A stretch of 64,000 bases of DNA. It comes from Xiphias gladius. Taxonomy: Eukaryota; Chordata; Actinopteri; Istiophoriformes; Xiphiidae. The stretch lies in assembly GCF_016859285.1 (NCBI RefSeq), contig NC_053416.1:5599001-5663000 (forward strand). The letters run 5' to 3'. Under the pieces are notes generated by a model. It saw only the letters and a program-made list of their open reading frames with translations. It ran no database searches and was not told where the DNA came from. Position numbers and translations under genes: made by a program. This document shows, in pieces, positions 22,156 to 58,426 of this stretch; the stretch's first letter is position 1, and the number at the start of each line of letters is the position of its first letter.

Positions 22156-24216
22156 ATTGTTCCATGCAATGCAACATTTGTGGTGTGGAGTCCCGGTATA
22201 AATCTATAGTGAAAATAAAGGGAGGGTCAAAAAAAATTTAAAAAGAACATACAGTAACATACTGAGGCGTGAATCAATTTGATATGGCTTGACATTAGTG
22301 TTGTATAGATGCATTGCAGCCTCGTTTGCATAGATGGCATTGGCTGGACATAAAAAACATGGCCATTAAGGCATTCTTACTCAGTTGGTTCAGTATAAAG
22401 CTTGAATGACCGAGAATATTATCCAAGGAGTTAAATTAACTCCTAGGGTCTTGATTGTGTAAGAAACAAACCCTGCAGAATTCTTTTGAAAATAATATCT
22501 TCTATTTATTACATAATTTGAAGAAATAATATTCTCAAGATGAAAAGATCAAAAGTGAATTCCTTTATGATGAATGTCTTTATGCAACTGTGAATCCAAC
22601 AAAAAAATAGCTTTGCATGATAAAAAATGATCCTCTCGGGTCTAGTTACGATATCTAGATATAGGTTTAAGTTCTAAAAGTATTTTTTGTGATGGCATTA
22701 AATCATGATGGAAATATCTAAAAAACGTTGAGTATATACAGCCCTGTGTGAAGTGCTAAATGCAACACCTGATACACGAGTGCATATAAATCTCTGGACA
22801 GTTAATCGATGTCGCCTTGTTCCAGATCAGTTTCAGAAACAATCACTCCTGATAACCTCGATTTTTTTTGTGGCTAACCGCTCAGAAATTTCAGTCCCCC
22901 ATGTGTTAAATCAAATTGCCCTCGGGCCACTGCTCGCCTTATTGCTCTGGCCTTGGCCCCCGACCTCATCCCACATTTGACATTGCCATGTCCCCATCCG
23001 CCCCCGCCGTGGTCCGACAGGCAGATCTGACTGACTTTTCATGGGAGAAAACAAATCTTCAATAGCCGTGACATTTGACTGGAAGTGACCGTCCCAGGCT
23101 GCCCTACGTTGACTCTGGCTGTCAGCATAGCAGCGTTCCTATGGCAGCTGCAATGCTCCCGTGTCATCTAGACAAAGACTGCGGATTCAAAAAAAGAATC
23201 TCTCAGTATCAAGACTCTTCTGCTCAGCAGAACTGGGTAAAAACCCTCATATACACACACGATACAGTATAACGCAGCAGAGATTCAAAAGCTGAACTTC
23301 ACCAATCCTTGTACTCGGTTGTAGGTTGGTATAAATACACGATATTTGGTAACAGAGGGCCATATCTTATCCTATCGACGAGTTATGTGGTGCCTGGTCT
23401 GTATTTCTCTCAAGTTGTTTCCTTTGAGGTCTTGAGGGAGACAGCTCAGTGGCCAGCATGGATGTGTTTTACGCCAAGAACTTCTTGAAAAACGACTTAA
23501 TTTTATGAAAATGAGGAATGGGTCCCTCACCAAAGACAATCTCTTGTTGGTGCCACCATTCTCCAGCTGCGACACCGGAGGACACTGCCAAAACTGAATT
23601 CCTGAAAAAAGTTAAACCTTGAATGGACACGGGCGCAGCATTAATTCATAGGGATACACTACACATACAGAGCTAGCTCCCCTGCTGAAGGGAAGGGGAT
23701 GGCTACTGGACATAAAGGAACCAGGACCATAAATCTGTGCTGGATGTTACAGTGAGGAATGTGGGATTGTTGCTGCAGCTTTGCACACTGATGCCACGGT
23801 GGCATGCTGTATGGGTAACTACAAACAAAATGAACAGGGCGGAAAAGTCAGCACTTAACATTACATCACATTAACGGGTATTAACAAATGTAGCTGTTTT
23901 TAGCTCTCAAATGTGGATGAGTTGACATGTACTACTCACATTTTTTTTCCTGCTAAAACTGCCTGAATTTGCACCCAGCAATATTCCTAATCCTTCTTGT
24001 CAGTCCGATTAGTGAATGGATGGGAGAAGAAATGCAACTATGAGACACATTACAGAAAAACCATAAAAATAAATACAACCTGTTGTAACAGCCACACACT
24101 TACACACACACTGTAACAGACCTTCCAAATCAGCAGAGGCTGTAAACACAGTAGGATTAAGAGATAAGATAATGTCTAGAATCTCCTCTTCGGTTTCTGG
24201 TGCTTTTACTCCACGT

Positions 24217-24222
24217 TTTATT
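24217..24222 (-). terminator. Candidate tlcd3b polyadenylation signal
   Basis: AATAAA on the minus strand about 335 nt after the tlcd3b stop. It is the nearest good hexamer I saw; more distal sites are possible. Confidence 0.35.
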
Positions 24223-24557
24223 CTCAGTGAAGCAAGCATGACCTTTCTTCAGTGTTGAAAATGTAGACAGATGCAGGGTAGCAAGATCCAGGCTAGAGTC
24301 AAATCCAAAAACACCAAAATCATCAAACTTCAGTAGTAGAATTAGATCGGTGGAGAGGTCCACATAGGCAGCAGATTTGTAACAGAGGAATTAAAGTGTG
24401 CGGAAAATGCCCAGGAGTTGTGGGACAGAGCAGGCAGTCCTGGTGAACTACAGTACAATGGTAGGGTTTGAAATGTGTTAAGTCACTAGTGCCTTTGCAG
24501 AAGTAGTTGTGTTAGTAGCTGAGTGCGCGGCTTGAGCGAGCAATCGTGAACTGGACA

Positions 24558-49313
<24,756 letters not shown>

Positions 49314-49868
49314 CCTGCCTTAATTTTTTTCTTTTTTTTTTTTTTTTTTCCTCTAAAAGCTGCCCGGAGATCTGGACTCTCTCTCCACCGGGCCCCCCCC
49401 CCTGAGCGCGCCTCGCTAGCGTCTACACGCGGCGGTGAGGCATTTTCATGCGGCCGGAGTTCGGTGCCTCTCGCCGGGAACGGTCCACCATCCGAGCACA
49501 CTCACGCACACACACGCTCTGCCGGGGCTCGGCAGCAGCAGCTGCGGCAGCACCACTGTCGACCCGCAGTCGGGGGGGGGGGGGGTAACACACGGAACTT
49601 CCTTTGGCGACTGCCACAATAAAGGTCCCTGACCCGGCGCCGCGGCGAATGCGGCAGAGCAGGGAAGATAACACGGATTCAATGCTTTTATTTTGAGGGG
49701 GCAAAAACTTTACTCAGATCAATTACCCCGGTGATTGACAATTTAAAAACGAATTGTTTGTTGCTTTATTTTACGGTGAACCGACTTCTGAATATAAACA
49801 TTAATAGTCAATTAATTAACCAATAATCAGTTTTACAGTAATAGGTTTTTTTTTCGATAGTGTCGCTG

Positions 49869-50575
49869 ACAATGGAGGAAAGTAACTAAGTACATTTACT
49901 CAAGTACTGTCATAACTTTAAATACTTTACCTGAGTATTTCCATTTTATGACACTTCGTACTTCTACTCCACTTCATTTAAAAAGGGAAATATTGTACCT
50001 TTTACTCAACTACATTTATCTAACAGCCATAGTTACTATACTTTAAAAAAAAAAATTGTTTTTCAAAAAATGATTTGTTAAAGTATGATGCTTTAATAGA
50101 TGAAACCCTAACCATACTGTATAAATAAGTAGAGCTGAATCGATCAGTTGAATGACAGAAAATTAATTGGTTATTATGATAATCCTTTAAGTCAGTTTTC
50201 ATATAAAAATGCCAAAAATTCGATGGTTCCAGCTTTTCAAACGAGATATTTTGCCGATTTTCCTTCCTTTAGATAATTTTGAGGTTCGGACTGGTGGTTG
50301 GAAAAAAACAACTATAAAACAATCAAATCATTGATTAATCAAGGTAATAATTAGAAGATTTATCCATAATTTAAAAAAAAATAGTGATTAGTTGAAGGCC
50401 TGTGTAAAATTTAAAAAATTTCCTCAGCTCAACCAGTAAGACTAAAATGCACCTTACACACTAAAGCATAAGTAATAATAATCTAATGGTATAAACTTTT
50501 ACCTGCAATGGAGTATTTTTTCAGGGTGTAGTACTTTTACTTGAGTAAAACATCTGTGTACTTCTTCCAACACTG
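49869..50575. mobile_element. Non-autonomous element with AAGTAACTAAGTACATTTACTC end
   Basis: The left end GGAGGAAAGTAACTAAGTAC is inverted at the right as GTACTTCTTCCAACACTG. The inside has TACTTCTACTCCACTTCATT. An abundant teleost repeat; this copy is itself interrupted at 50130-50401. Confidence 0.65.
50130..50401. mobile_element. hAT-like MITE nested in another element
   Basis: TAGAGCTGAATCGATCAGTT at the left and GATTAGTTGAAGGCCTGTG at the right, with ATTGATTAATCAAGG inside. Same family as 685-1060 and inserted in the 49869-50575 element. Confidence 0.55.
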
Positions 50576-50581
50576 CTTTCC

Positions 50582-51417
50582 AACAGTAGTGGAAGAAAAG
50601 TAGCAATACCAAGTCCTGCATTCAAAACATAACCTGCAGTAATTTGGTTTGTTTTTTTGGCCATTTCGGGTCAGTGCAACAAGCTGCAAACACAATACTG
50701 ACATACTATCATCCTATCAATAAAGTGTTAGCAAACAGTTGCCTGTCCAGTAGACATGGAGAAAACATTATCATTTACTTTGAGCCATGTTCCGGACCAG
50801 TATCCGTGCTCCCTTTAGCTCTGTTTTCGGTCTTCACTTACTCCTAAAGGTAAATGTGGCTCTTTAGCTGCTGAATGCTTCACTATGTTCACCACTTAAC
50901 AGCTCACTTTCTCTGCCTTCCTTTTGCTGGCGTGAAGGTAGCGTACAGTGGGTTTATCAGAGCTTTCTGCTGAAAACAGCTGCTCTCTGCAGCTGGAAAT
51001 GAGGTTGACTAGATTAAAGTTTTAGGCCGTAAAACCAAAACAACGAGCTAAGATTGACTAAAAAGCTCTGTAAAGCTGAGGGGAACTGCACAGTTTGTGA
51101 TAATTCTCTGTGAATCCATCATTACAAGTGGCTCCTTACACATAACGCTCAGTCATTTCATCCACGGTTGATGTACAACATATTGATCATTGCAGCTCGA
51201 TGCTGCTGGATCAGGGCAGTGAGATTGAACCTAAACAGTAAAGTTTGAGCCATAAAATCAAAACAATGAGGTGAAAGATGTTCAAAGGCTTTATAGAGCT
51301 GAGGGGAGCTGCAGAGCTGGGTGATAATTCTATGTATTCAAGCAAACTACAAGTACCTCAAAATTGTACTTAAGTACAGTATTTGATTAAATGTACTTAG
51401 TTACTTTCCACCACCGC
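50582..51417. mobile_element. Second AAGTAAC-type element
   Basis: Runs from AACAGTAGTGGAAGAAAAGT to TACTTAGTTACTTTCCACCA on the right, again with inverted ends. It lies directly after the first element. Confidence 0.5.
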
Positions 51418-52514
51418 TTTCTACAGTGACACAATCTGCATGAAAACAGAATGCCGAGTAGGACAACTCTCCAACAATGTGGGGAAAGACTGTTCAAAAC
51501 TCATAATAAAAAGCTTTGAGCATAGATTTCATTACATTTCATGAGGAATGTAGCCTTACAATGTGTTCTAATAAAAAAATGAATCGTTTATGGTGAATGT
51601 CGTGTCATGGACAATCCCAAGTCTAGTAATGTCATTGCTGAAGTCATATTGCTTTCATGTTTAACAGCAATTTAAAGAGCTACGGTACGTATGTTAATAT
51701 GTTTCTGTAAACATGTGCTCTGTCTTCTAATTACTAAACATGTTGACAGACTCGTGTGTAAATCTCCCCAAAACATGGTTTATATGCATTTATACCTAAA
51801 ACACCCCTGGTTTAGATTTGAGTGTACATGTGATCCAAGTCAGGAAAGACGAACAAGACAACTGATCAAAATAAGTTAAATAGAGATTTTACAACAAGAC
51901 AGTTTAGTGACCAATAATCCTTCCTTTTTCAGTAAATCACCAATTACAACATTTCCTGGTGCAATAATAAATTATACGTAACAATAATAATAATAATGAG
52001 GGAGAATGTGGATTTAAAAATTAAAAATGTTGAAGTGTAGACGATTACATTGACCCTGAATGTTAAAATGTGCAACGCTGCTTCTGAAAAATGATCTTGA
52101 ATAATCTTGCCCACCTTCCATAACAAAATACAAAGAAATATGAATCGTGATGGCAGTTACTATGTTAAAAAAAAAAAAAAAAAACCCCCTCCTCTCACAG
52201 TCAAAACATGACTTGGTGCCACAACACGTCTCACAATAAATATGCAGGTCATCGTTTGTCAAGATTTCCGAGTTGCTAAATGTTCAAATTGACTGTACAA
52301 CTGTAAGCACAATTAAGACTGAAATGAGCTTTAAAGACCTCAAAGCTTCGTTTTGATGGACCCCTTTATAGGTGCAATAATCTTCTTTCGCTACTTGGGG
52401 ACAGAAGAACTCAAAAACGAGCTGCCAGACACAGCGAACAATTACCTACTTACAGCGAGCAGACACACAGCAGCATTGTCATCCATTTGTCAAGTTGTTG
52501 TTTCAAGGCTTCAA

Positions 52515-53403
52515 CTAACTTTCAGTACTGATTAATCTGACAATTATTTTCACTGGTAACCAATTAACTGATGTTGTCTCTTGTGTATGAAATGTCAGAA
52601 AAATGGCCATCACAATTTCCTAAAGCCCCAGGGGACATTGTCAAATAGCTTGTTTTATCTGACCAACATTCAAAAAAACAAAGATATTCAGTTTATCCAT
52701 CCATCCATCCGTCCATTTTCTGCTGCTTATCCAAAGTCGGGTCACGGTGTTAAGCAAGGTAGTCCAGACGTCCCTTCCCCAACAACGATGTCCAGCTCCT
52801 CCTGGGGGATCCCGGGGCGTTCCCGGGCCAGGTGAGATATATAATCTCTCCAGCGTGTTCTGGGTCTACCCCGGGGTCTCCTACCGGTTGTATGTAATGG
52901 GAAAACCTCCAATGGAAGGCGCCGGGGAGGCATCCTAATTAGATGCCCGAACCACCTCAACTGGCTCTGTTCGATGCGGAGGAGCACCGGCTCTACTCTG
53001 AGCTCCCCGCAGATGTCAGAGCTCCTCACCCTGCGGAAGAAACTAATTTCAGCAGCTCGATCTCATTCTTTTAGTCACAACCCAAAGCTAATGACTATAG
53101 GTGAGGGTCGGAGCTGCTAAATCGAAAGCTTTGCCTTTCCAGCTCAGCCACCTTTATATCTGGGTCGGAGCACCCACCCTGTGGGGCTCACCACCTCCAT
53201 GGGTAGGTATCGGGTTGGGGCGCACTGTGAGCCGGGCGCCAGGCTGAGTATTTCATTCACTGTTGAAAAAAAAAAAAAAAAATGCTAATTTTCATGATTT
53301 AGTAACTGGAACCAGGGCGTGTTTGGCATCCTTGCTTGACAAATAACTTAACTGGCTATCAAAATTGCTGCTCAAATGACTGATTAATTGACTAATCGTT
53401 TGT
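52515..53403. mobile_element. hAT-like MITE split by a LINE insertion
   Basis: Left part: GATTAATCTGACAATTATTT, AAATGTCAGAAAAATGG, AAAGATATTCAGTTTA. Right part: GACTGATTAATTGACTAATC. Between the two lies the 52694-53250 LINE fragment. Confidence 0.6.
52694..53250 (-). mobile_element. 5'-truncated LINE (Rex/Babar-like) 3' end
   Basis: On the minus strand an ORF of about 95 codons (52742-53029) includes LLRIEQSQLRWFGHLIRMPP and RRPRGRPRTRWRDYISHLAR. This is a very common fish LINE C-terminal sequence that I associate with the Rex1/Babar group. The 3' end is a GGAT microsatellite (52694-52713). Only the tail of the element is present; it cannot be mobile. Confidence 0.8.
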
Positions 53404-55308
53404 TAGTAAAAAAAAAAAAACACCGGCACATTTAGGTATGAGTTTGTAGAATAAGGGAAGATCCCATATCTTTGATGGCCAGTATTGATCCACCATATGC
53501 AACAATGACTGTGAAGTATGCTACGAGTGCTATTTTTAAGTCTTTTGAGGAGGGTCTTCATATACTTCAAGGCATAACACAAGCCTTTCAAGTCGCTGAC
53601 ATTAATGACAAGGCACTAGTCACGGTGGATTTGAACACATACACATGTTTCTTGTTACTGGAACTCTATTGTCATATTCTTAACCCATACAAAGTACATT
53701 TACCGAGAGTGAAACATTAAATTGTAAAGTGGAAACAAACTAAAAGTATCCCCAGCGACTAAATTGTGCAATCATATTATTTTTTTTTTTTAAAAACAAA
53801 ACTACTTTACATAGTAATAATAGTAATAGTCACTGAAAAAGTTTCACAACAGAGTTTGAAGCTCCCGAATTCTCCATGACTCAGAGATAACAGTCAATAC
53901 TGTAGAAGGCCCATTGCTTCTGTTGCTCCAGATAAGCCGTAATTAACGGGACCAGTGCCAGCATCCACATATCTGTGGCATTTACTATGTGTATATTCAT
54001 TGTTTTATTGCCACTATGACCATCACAGAGGTGCGATTAGTTTGATTTTTCTTTTTAAATGTAAAACCAGTGGATGATGCGTGAATCCAGGGCCGTCACA
54101 GAGACCGCCACATTCTTATGAAGTTTTTCAAGGTGTCGTAAAAGTTTTGGCTGGTTAAAATTGTAAAGGTATGACCTTAGTTCACCAGAGACGTAGGTAA
54201 CTTTTTGGTTCTCGCAGTGGCCACCTCAGCTGCCAGTCCTTTGCGACTGGAATAAGAAACACAATCCTTTACGTACTGTATAGTGCAGTGGTAGGTAGTC
54301 GCGTATCTGTTTGCACGCTAATAGCTGAGAAGGAAAATCCAGAGGCCAAAGATCATTTCGAAAATTTTAAAAAACATTTAAAAAGTAAAGAATCGTGGAA
54401 CCATTTGGGATGACTGCAAAGTTTCAATTACCTGAGTGAGTCAGAGTTCAATTTCTTGTTGCCTAATTGGCATCACTACTTTTATAGGTTTTGAAGGTGT
54501 GGCAACAACAATTCTCTCTCAATCCTGTCTTATCTCAGAATGTGAGGTGTTATCTTCACCTATTCACACTGATATTAAAATACATTAAAATACATATTGG
54601 AATACACAAGACCACGACTACACAAGACCACGAATGGGGACTTATTTATAGCTAATTGTCTATAAGTGACTGAATAATTAGACATTAATAATGAAGACAT
54701 AGCAAAGAGGTCAGAATCAAACAAATGAATAAAGTTGATTTTTGAATAACAAAGTGAAAAGGTCACTTAGTTTGGCAACAGTGAACTGAAGTATACGGAT
54801 CAGGGTGACCAGAGGACGGCGAAACACTAGGGGGAATAATGAACTTCAGAGCACTACTCCAATATCAGCTCTTATCGGGGACAGCAGAAGGAACAGCTCT
54901 GAACCTCTTTCAGTTGGACCTGGAGTTCCGGCGCTGACTTCGCTCGTGGGTCTCCCACTGAGGTGGCGCTCCCTGGGTTGCGGCGATTTGCCAAGCAAGA
55001 GGGTCGCTAGGTCGCAGTGGGATTCCCGCGGCAAACAGAGCGTTAAATTCTGCATTTCGTAACTCGAGAGTTGAGTTACCAGTGACCGGTTTTCTTAAAA
55101 AAAAAAATTTGCTTAGTGATAGTAACTGGATTAGGGAATAGTTGGACGGCTAATTTGTGCTGATTGAGACATGTGCTCAACCAAAGAGGAATGTCAGTGT
55201 CACGTCACTTCAGGAATTCATCTACAATTTACAGCATGACAAGATGGTGGCAGCCTCTTATCTCAAAGGCCACCCAGGGTCTAGAGGAGAGAGAGAATAT
55301 AGGGGTGG

Positions 55309-55310
<2 letters not shown>

Positions 55311-55404
<94 letters not shown>
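55311..55404. repeat. (GT)n microsatellite, about 94 bp
   Basis: A long pure GT run followed by a GA-rich tract (55420-55440). The cysteine/valine ORFs over it are artefacts. Confidence 0.98.
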
Positions 55405-55406
<2 letters not shown>

Positions 55407-56384
55407 AAGACAGAGAGAAAAAGGGAGAGAGAGAGAGAGACTGCAGATCATTATATGTTTAAATAGTGATCATTTCCTGTTTAGAATGAAGTCTTTGTTC
55501 CATGGACACTTAGTTTCGTTTCTCCCTTTCCTTGAGGTTAACAGCCAGGATGACTCCAAAACTTCATAAAGTGAGTTCACTTCCTGCTGTCACTTTTGCC
55601 ATCGTGCCATTTTTGGGTCGGGGAAGGGTGGTCCCCTTGTCCTGCCAGTACTGATTCAGACACTTTTACTGGGGGAAATGAAAGGCCGTTTGGCAGATCC
55701 TGAGAGTTTCTAAAGATAGTTTATCAAACGCGCCGTTATCTCTTAGTGGAATTCAGAAAAGGGAAGGTGTCCTCACTACATGTCATACACACTCCCTGTA
55801 GCACAAAGTCAGTATGATGTGTACTAGTCGGGCTTTGAGCTAACCGTAGCAATAAAACCCCTTATCCAAGTGAACATTTACCCCTATATCAACCGAGAAA
55901 TTCTCGGAAATTTCACCGCCGAAATGAGGATATTGTTCAAATAATAATTGCCTAAGTAACAGCACTTACACCACACTATAAAAATACTCCATTAGAAGTA
56001 AATGTCTTGCAGTCAATTTTTTACTATCTACTAGCATAACACACCGTCCGCGGTTCAGTTGCATTGTGGATAATCAAGGCAAATTATCGATAATTATTTA
56101 AGGATCTATTAATATGTAAGTGGTACTGTAATGTTGCAGTTGGTTGTGGTCGGGCCAGTTTTACTACTTCATATACCGTTGGGTGGTTTAATCTATAGTA
56201 ATGCATCATATTTTATAAACTGACCCCACGCTTTGTGTGTAATATCTACGCCCAACATCAACTCTCACCATCTCCCACTAAACGTAATCCAGGCAACAAT
56301 TACGTTTCCCTTCAAAAAATATCTGTCAAAAAAAATTGGTGGCATATAAAGGGGTTGACATCGACACTGATGTACAGAGATTTT

Positions 56385-56700
56385 CCGGTTTAGTTTTTCT
56401 CGGCCTCACTGCTCCGCTTGACACAGCTGATGGCGGCATTTTGACTCCGAGGGCTCAGGCTATTTGTAACAGGTTTTTCTTCCCGTGTGAGACACATTTC
56501 CACCAGTAGCTTTAAAATCCGCCGAAACTACATGTTCCTCAGGGGTTCCCCAAAGGGTCGCTCCTTGGATGTTTGCTTGCTTCCGATCCGCAGCCCTATC
56601 AGCAGAGATAGCACCGCTTATCATTTACAGTTTGAGGACACACAGATGACACACACATTTCCTTGTCCTCAGGTTGTCTCAGTCCTACAAACCGGCTCGT
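56385..56700 (+). mobile_element. Decayed LINE reverse-transcriptase relic (L2/CR1-like)
   Basis: Translated with frame shifts, it shows LTAPLDTAD (compare LTAAFDTVD), LRGSPKGRSLDVCLLP (compare GVPQGSVLGPLLF) and AYHLQFEDTQM (compare the F/YADDTQL catalytic block, here with the first Asp of the pair lost). Several breaks exist, so it is an old non-functional copy. Confidence 0.55.
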
Positions 56701-57540
56701 AAACTCCAACGACCTGAATTTTATTACTAGGACACTGTTTTATCATTTGAAAAATACATTTAAGAAGATTTTTATTCAAAGTGATTCTGAAAAAGTTGTT
56801 GGTGCGCAGTATTTATCACAAACAGGTTAGACCACCGCATCCCTCTTTCTGCTCGGTGGTTTGCTGGAGAAAACAATCACAAAGCTTCAGCCCAGGTCAA
56901 ACACACTGTATTACCCCAGTGCTTAAATAACATCGGTGGCTCCCAATGCAAAAAAAAGAAACAGTAAAAAAAATTGTACCAATAGTGTGTAAAGCATAAT
57001 GGTTTCGCTTCTAAGTGCATTTCTGACCTGCTCACCAACTATAATACAATCCAATCATGGCAGATCATCATGCAGTGGTTTTTAAAACTGAACTGAAGAA
57101 GATCCAGATCTGGTGACCGAGGTTTTTGTTTTTACTTTGTCGGGTGAATATAAACACAGTTGTTTCAGGCAAATGACAGATGCTGTCGTTCTTCCCGCAG
57201 GGACAGTCTGAGTTTTGATGTTTGCGTGTCCTACATCACCTTATGGAATATCTGGCATGTTCAGGAGTGGCAGCCACCAAGATCGATTTCGTGTTAAAGA
57301 CATGCTGTTGAATCCTTCATACGACACAAATTTACTACTGCTTTGTCCCCGCCACACTTTCAGCTCCACTTATTTTTATGCACAAAAAAGAGAGACGAAA
57401 TGTACCAACCAATGTCTATCGAATACGCAGCAGTAGGTGAGCCATAAAAAAACATATATAGCCTTGTGGTAAGCATTGATAAACTTATTAAATCAATACA
57501 CGCATTGTCCTCCTGGCTGAACGGCGGTAAGGTATCACAG

Positions 57541-57562
57541 CTAACACACACACACACACACA
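57541..57562. repeat. (CA)n microsatellite
   Basis: A short CA run. Confidence 0.9.
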
Positions 57563-58305
57563 TTCGGATGGGAGGGCTAGAGATGATATGGTGGTATAAT
57601 AAAGGGGTCATAAAAGAAGGCGTCGGAGCATATCCTCTGGTCTTTCAGGAAAAGAAAGTCATTATTCACAGCCTCTGAGGTGAGTGACACAGCTTTCCGC
57701 ATATGGTTTTTCTTAGATCAGTATACAAGAAAAATCTGTAGTTCTACATAAAAATTTGCATGCAGCACAGATAAATCATTACCTGAAAATTTGTACCAGT
57801 TTCAACAGTTTTGGTTCATTTGTACCAGTTTTTTATTAATTCTGTATGTTAAAAATCGTATGTTAAAAAAGTATATATATAAATCAGTTATGAAAAGTAA
57901 TATGGTGGTAAATAGCAAGGACAAAATAATCATTAATATGACCAAAATTTGCGTCTATTTTCAAAACACCATTAATTTTTCTCTAAAAAGATTATTCCCA
58001 CATATCATTTCTGTTAATTTGATACTACATACTCCGATGTGTACTGTATCTTCCACATAAATGATTAAAAAAAAAAAAAGGGGTTGTACACTCTATTCAT
58101 CAAGTAAAAAGCTGGACAAAGGGACTTTACCTGGTACTAAGTTTCTTTATTCAGACACGACATCGTAGAAGCGAGTGAGTTGACGTGGTATGCAAGCTAA
58201 GAATACATTTCCGGGTTGTGACTGATGAACATTAGATAAGGTTGAGTGTGTACTTGCGCTGAAATGAATTCTGTCTGTCTGTATGTTTGTGCTTTTGTGT
58301 TTCAG

Positions 58306-58426
58306 CACAGCTCACGATTCAGAGAGCAGCTTTCAGACACTGATTTATTCCCCATTTTTGTGCCACGAAACTCTGGGACAATGCAATTCAATCTTTCAGT
58401 ACTGACTCTTTGCCTTCTCGGCGCAG
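58306..58426 (+). CDS. Mucin-like gene exon 1 (5' UTR part and signal peptide)
   Basis: Acceptor-like ttttgtgtttcag just before 58306, ATG at 58381, donor GCAG|GTAAAA. Only 58381-58426 is coding (MQFNLSVLTLCLLGA). An earlier in-frame ATG at 58264 would lie in the presumed intron and would hide the signal peptide, so it was not used. Confidence 0.7.

Larger units (their letters stand above)
12324..24557. other. Intergenic region between smtnl2 and tlcd3b
   Basis: About 12 kb with no gene that I can support. It holds the smtnl2 upstream region, an RTE-like repeat copy (14568-14842), an ATGCTAAC-type repeat (17450-17760), the 763-bp tandem duplication (20612-22155) and the tlcd3b 3' UTR at the right edge. 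The stretch 15435-17400 appears repeat-poor and has a minus-strand AATAAA at its low end. Confidence 0.6.
49314..58305. other. Intergenic region between tlcd3b and the mucin-like gene
   Basis: Nine kb between divergent genes, dominated by repeats: MITEs at 49869-51417, a LINE inside a MITE at 52515-53403, a GT microsatellite at 55311-55404 and a decayed LINE at 56385-56700. A GC-richer segment at 54850-55060 has no recognisable gene. Confidence 0.65.

Noticed and set aside
54805..55062. GC-richer 85-codon plus-strand ORF
   Set aside because: It has no ATG start of its own that I could confirm, no splice sites or family match. Noted only as a compositionally different patch.
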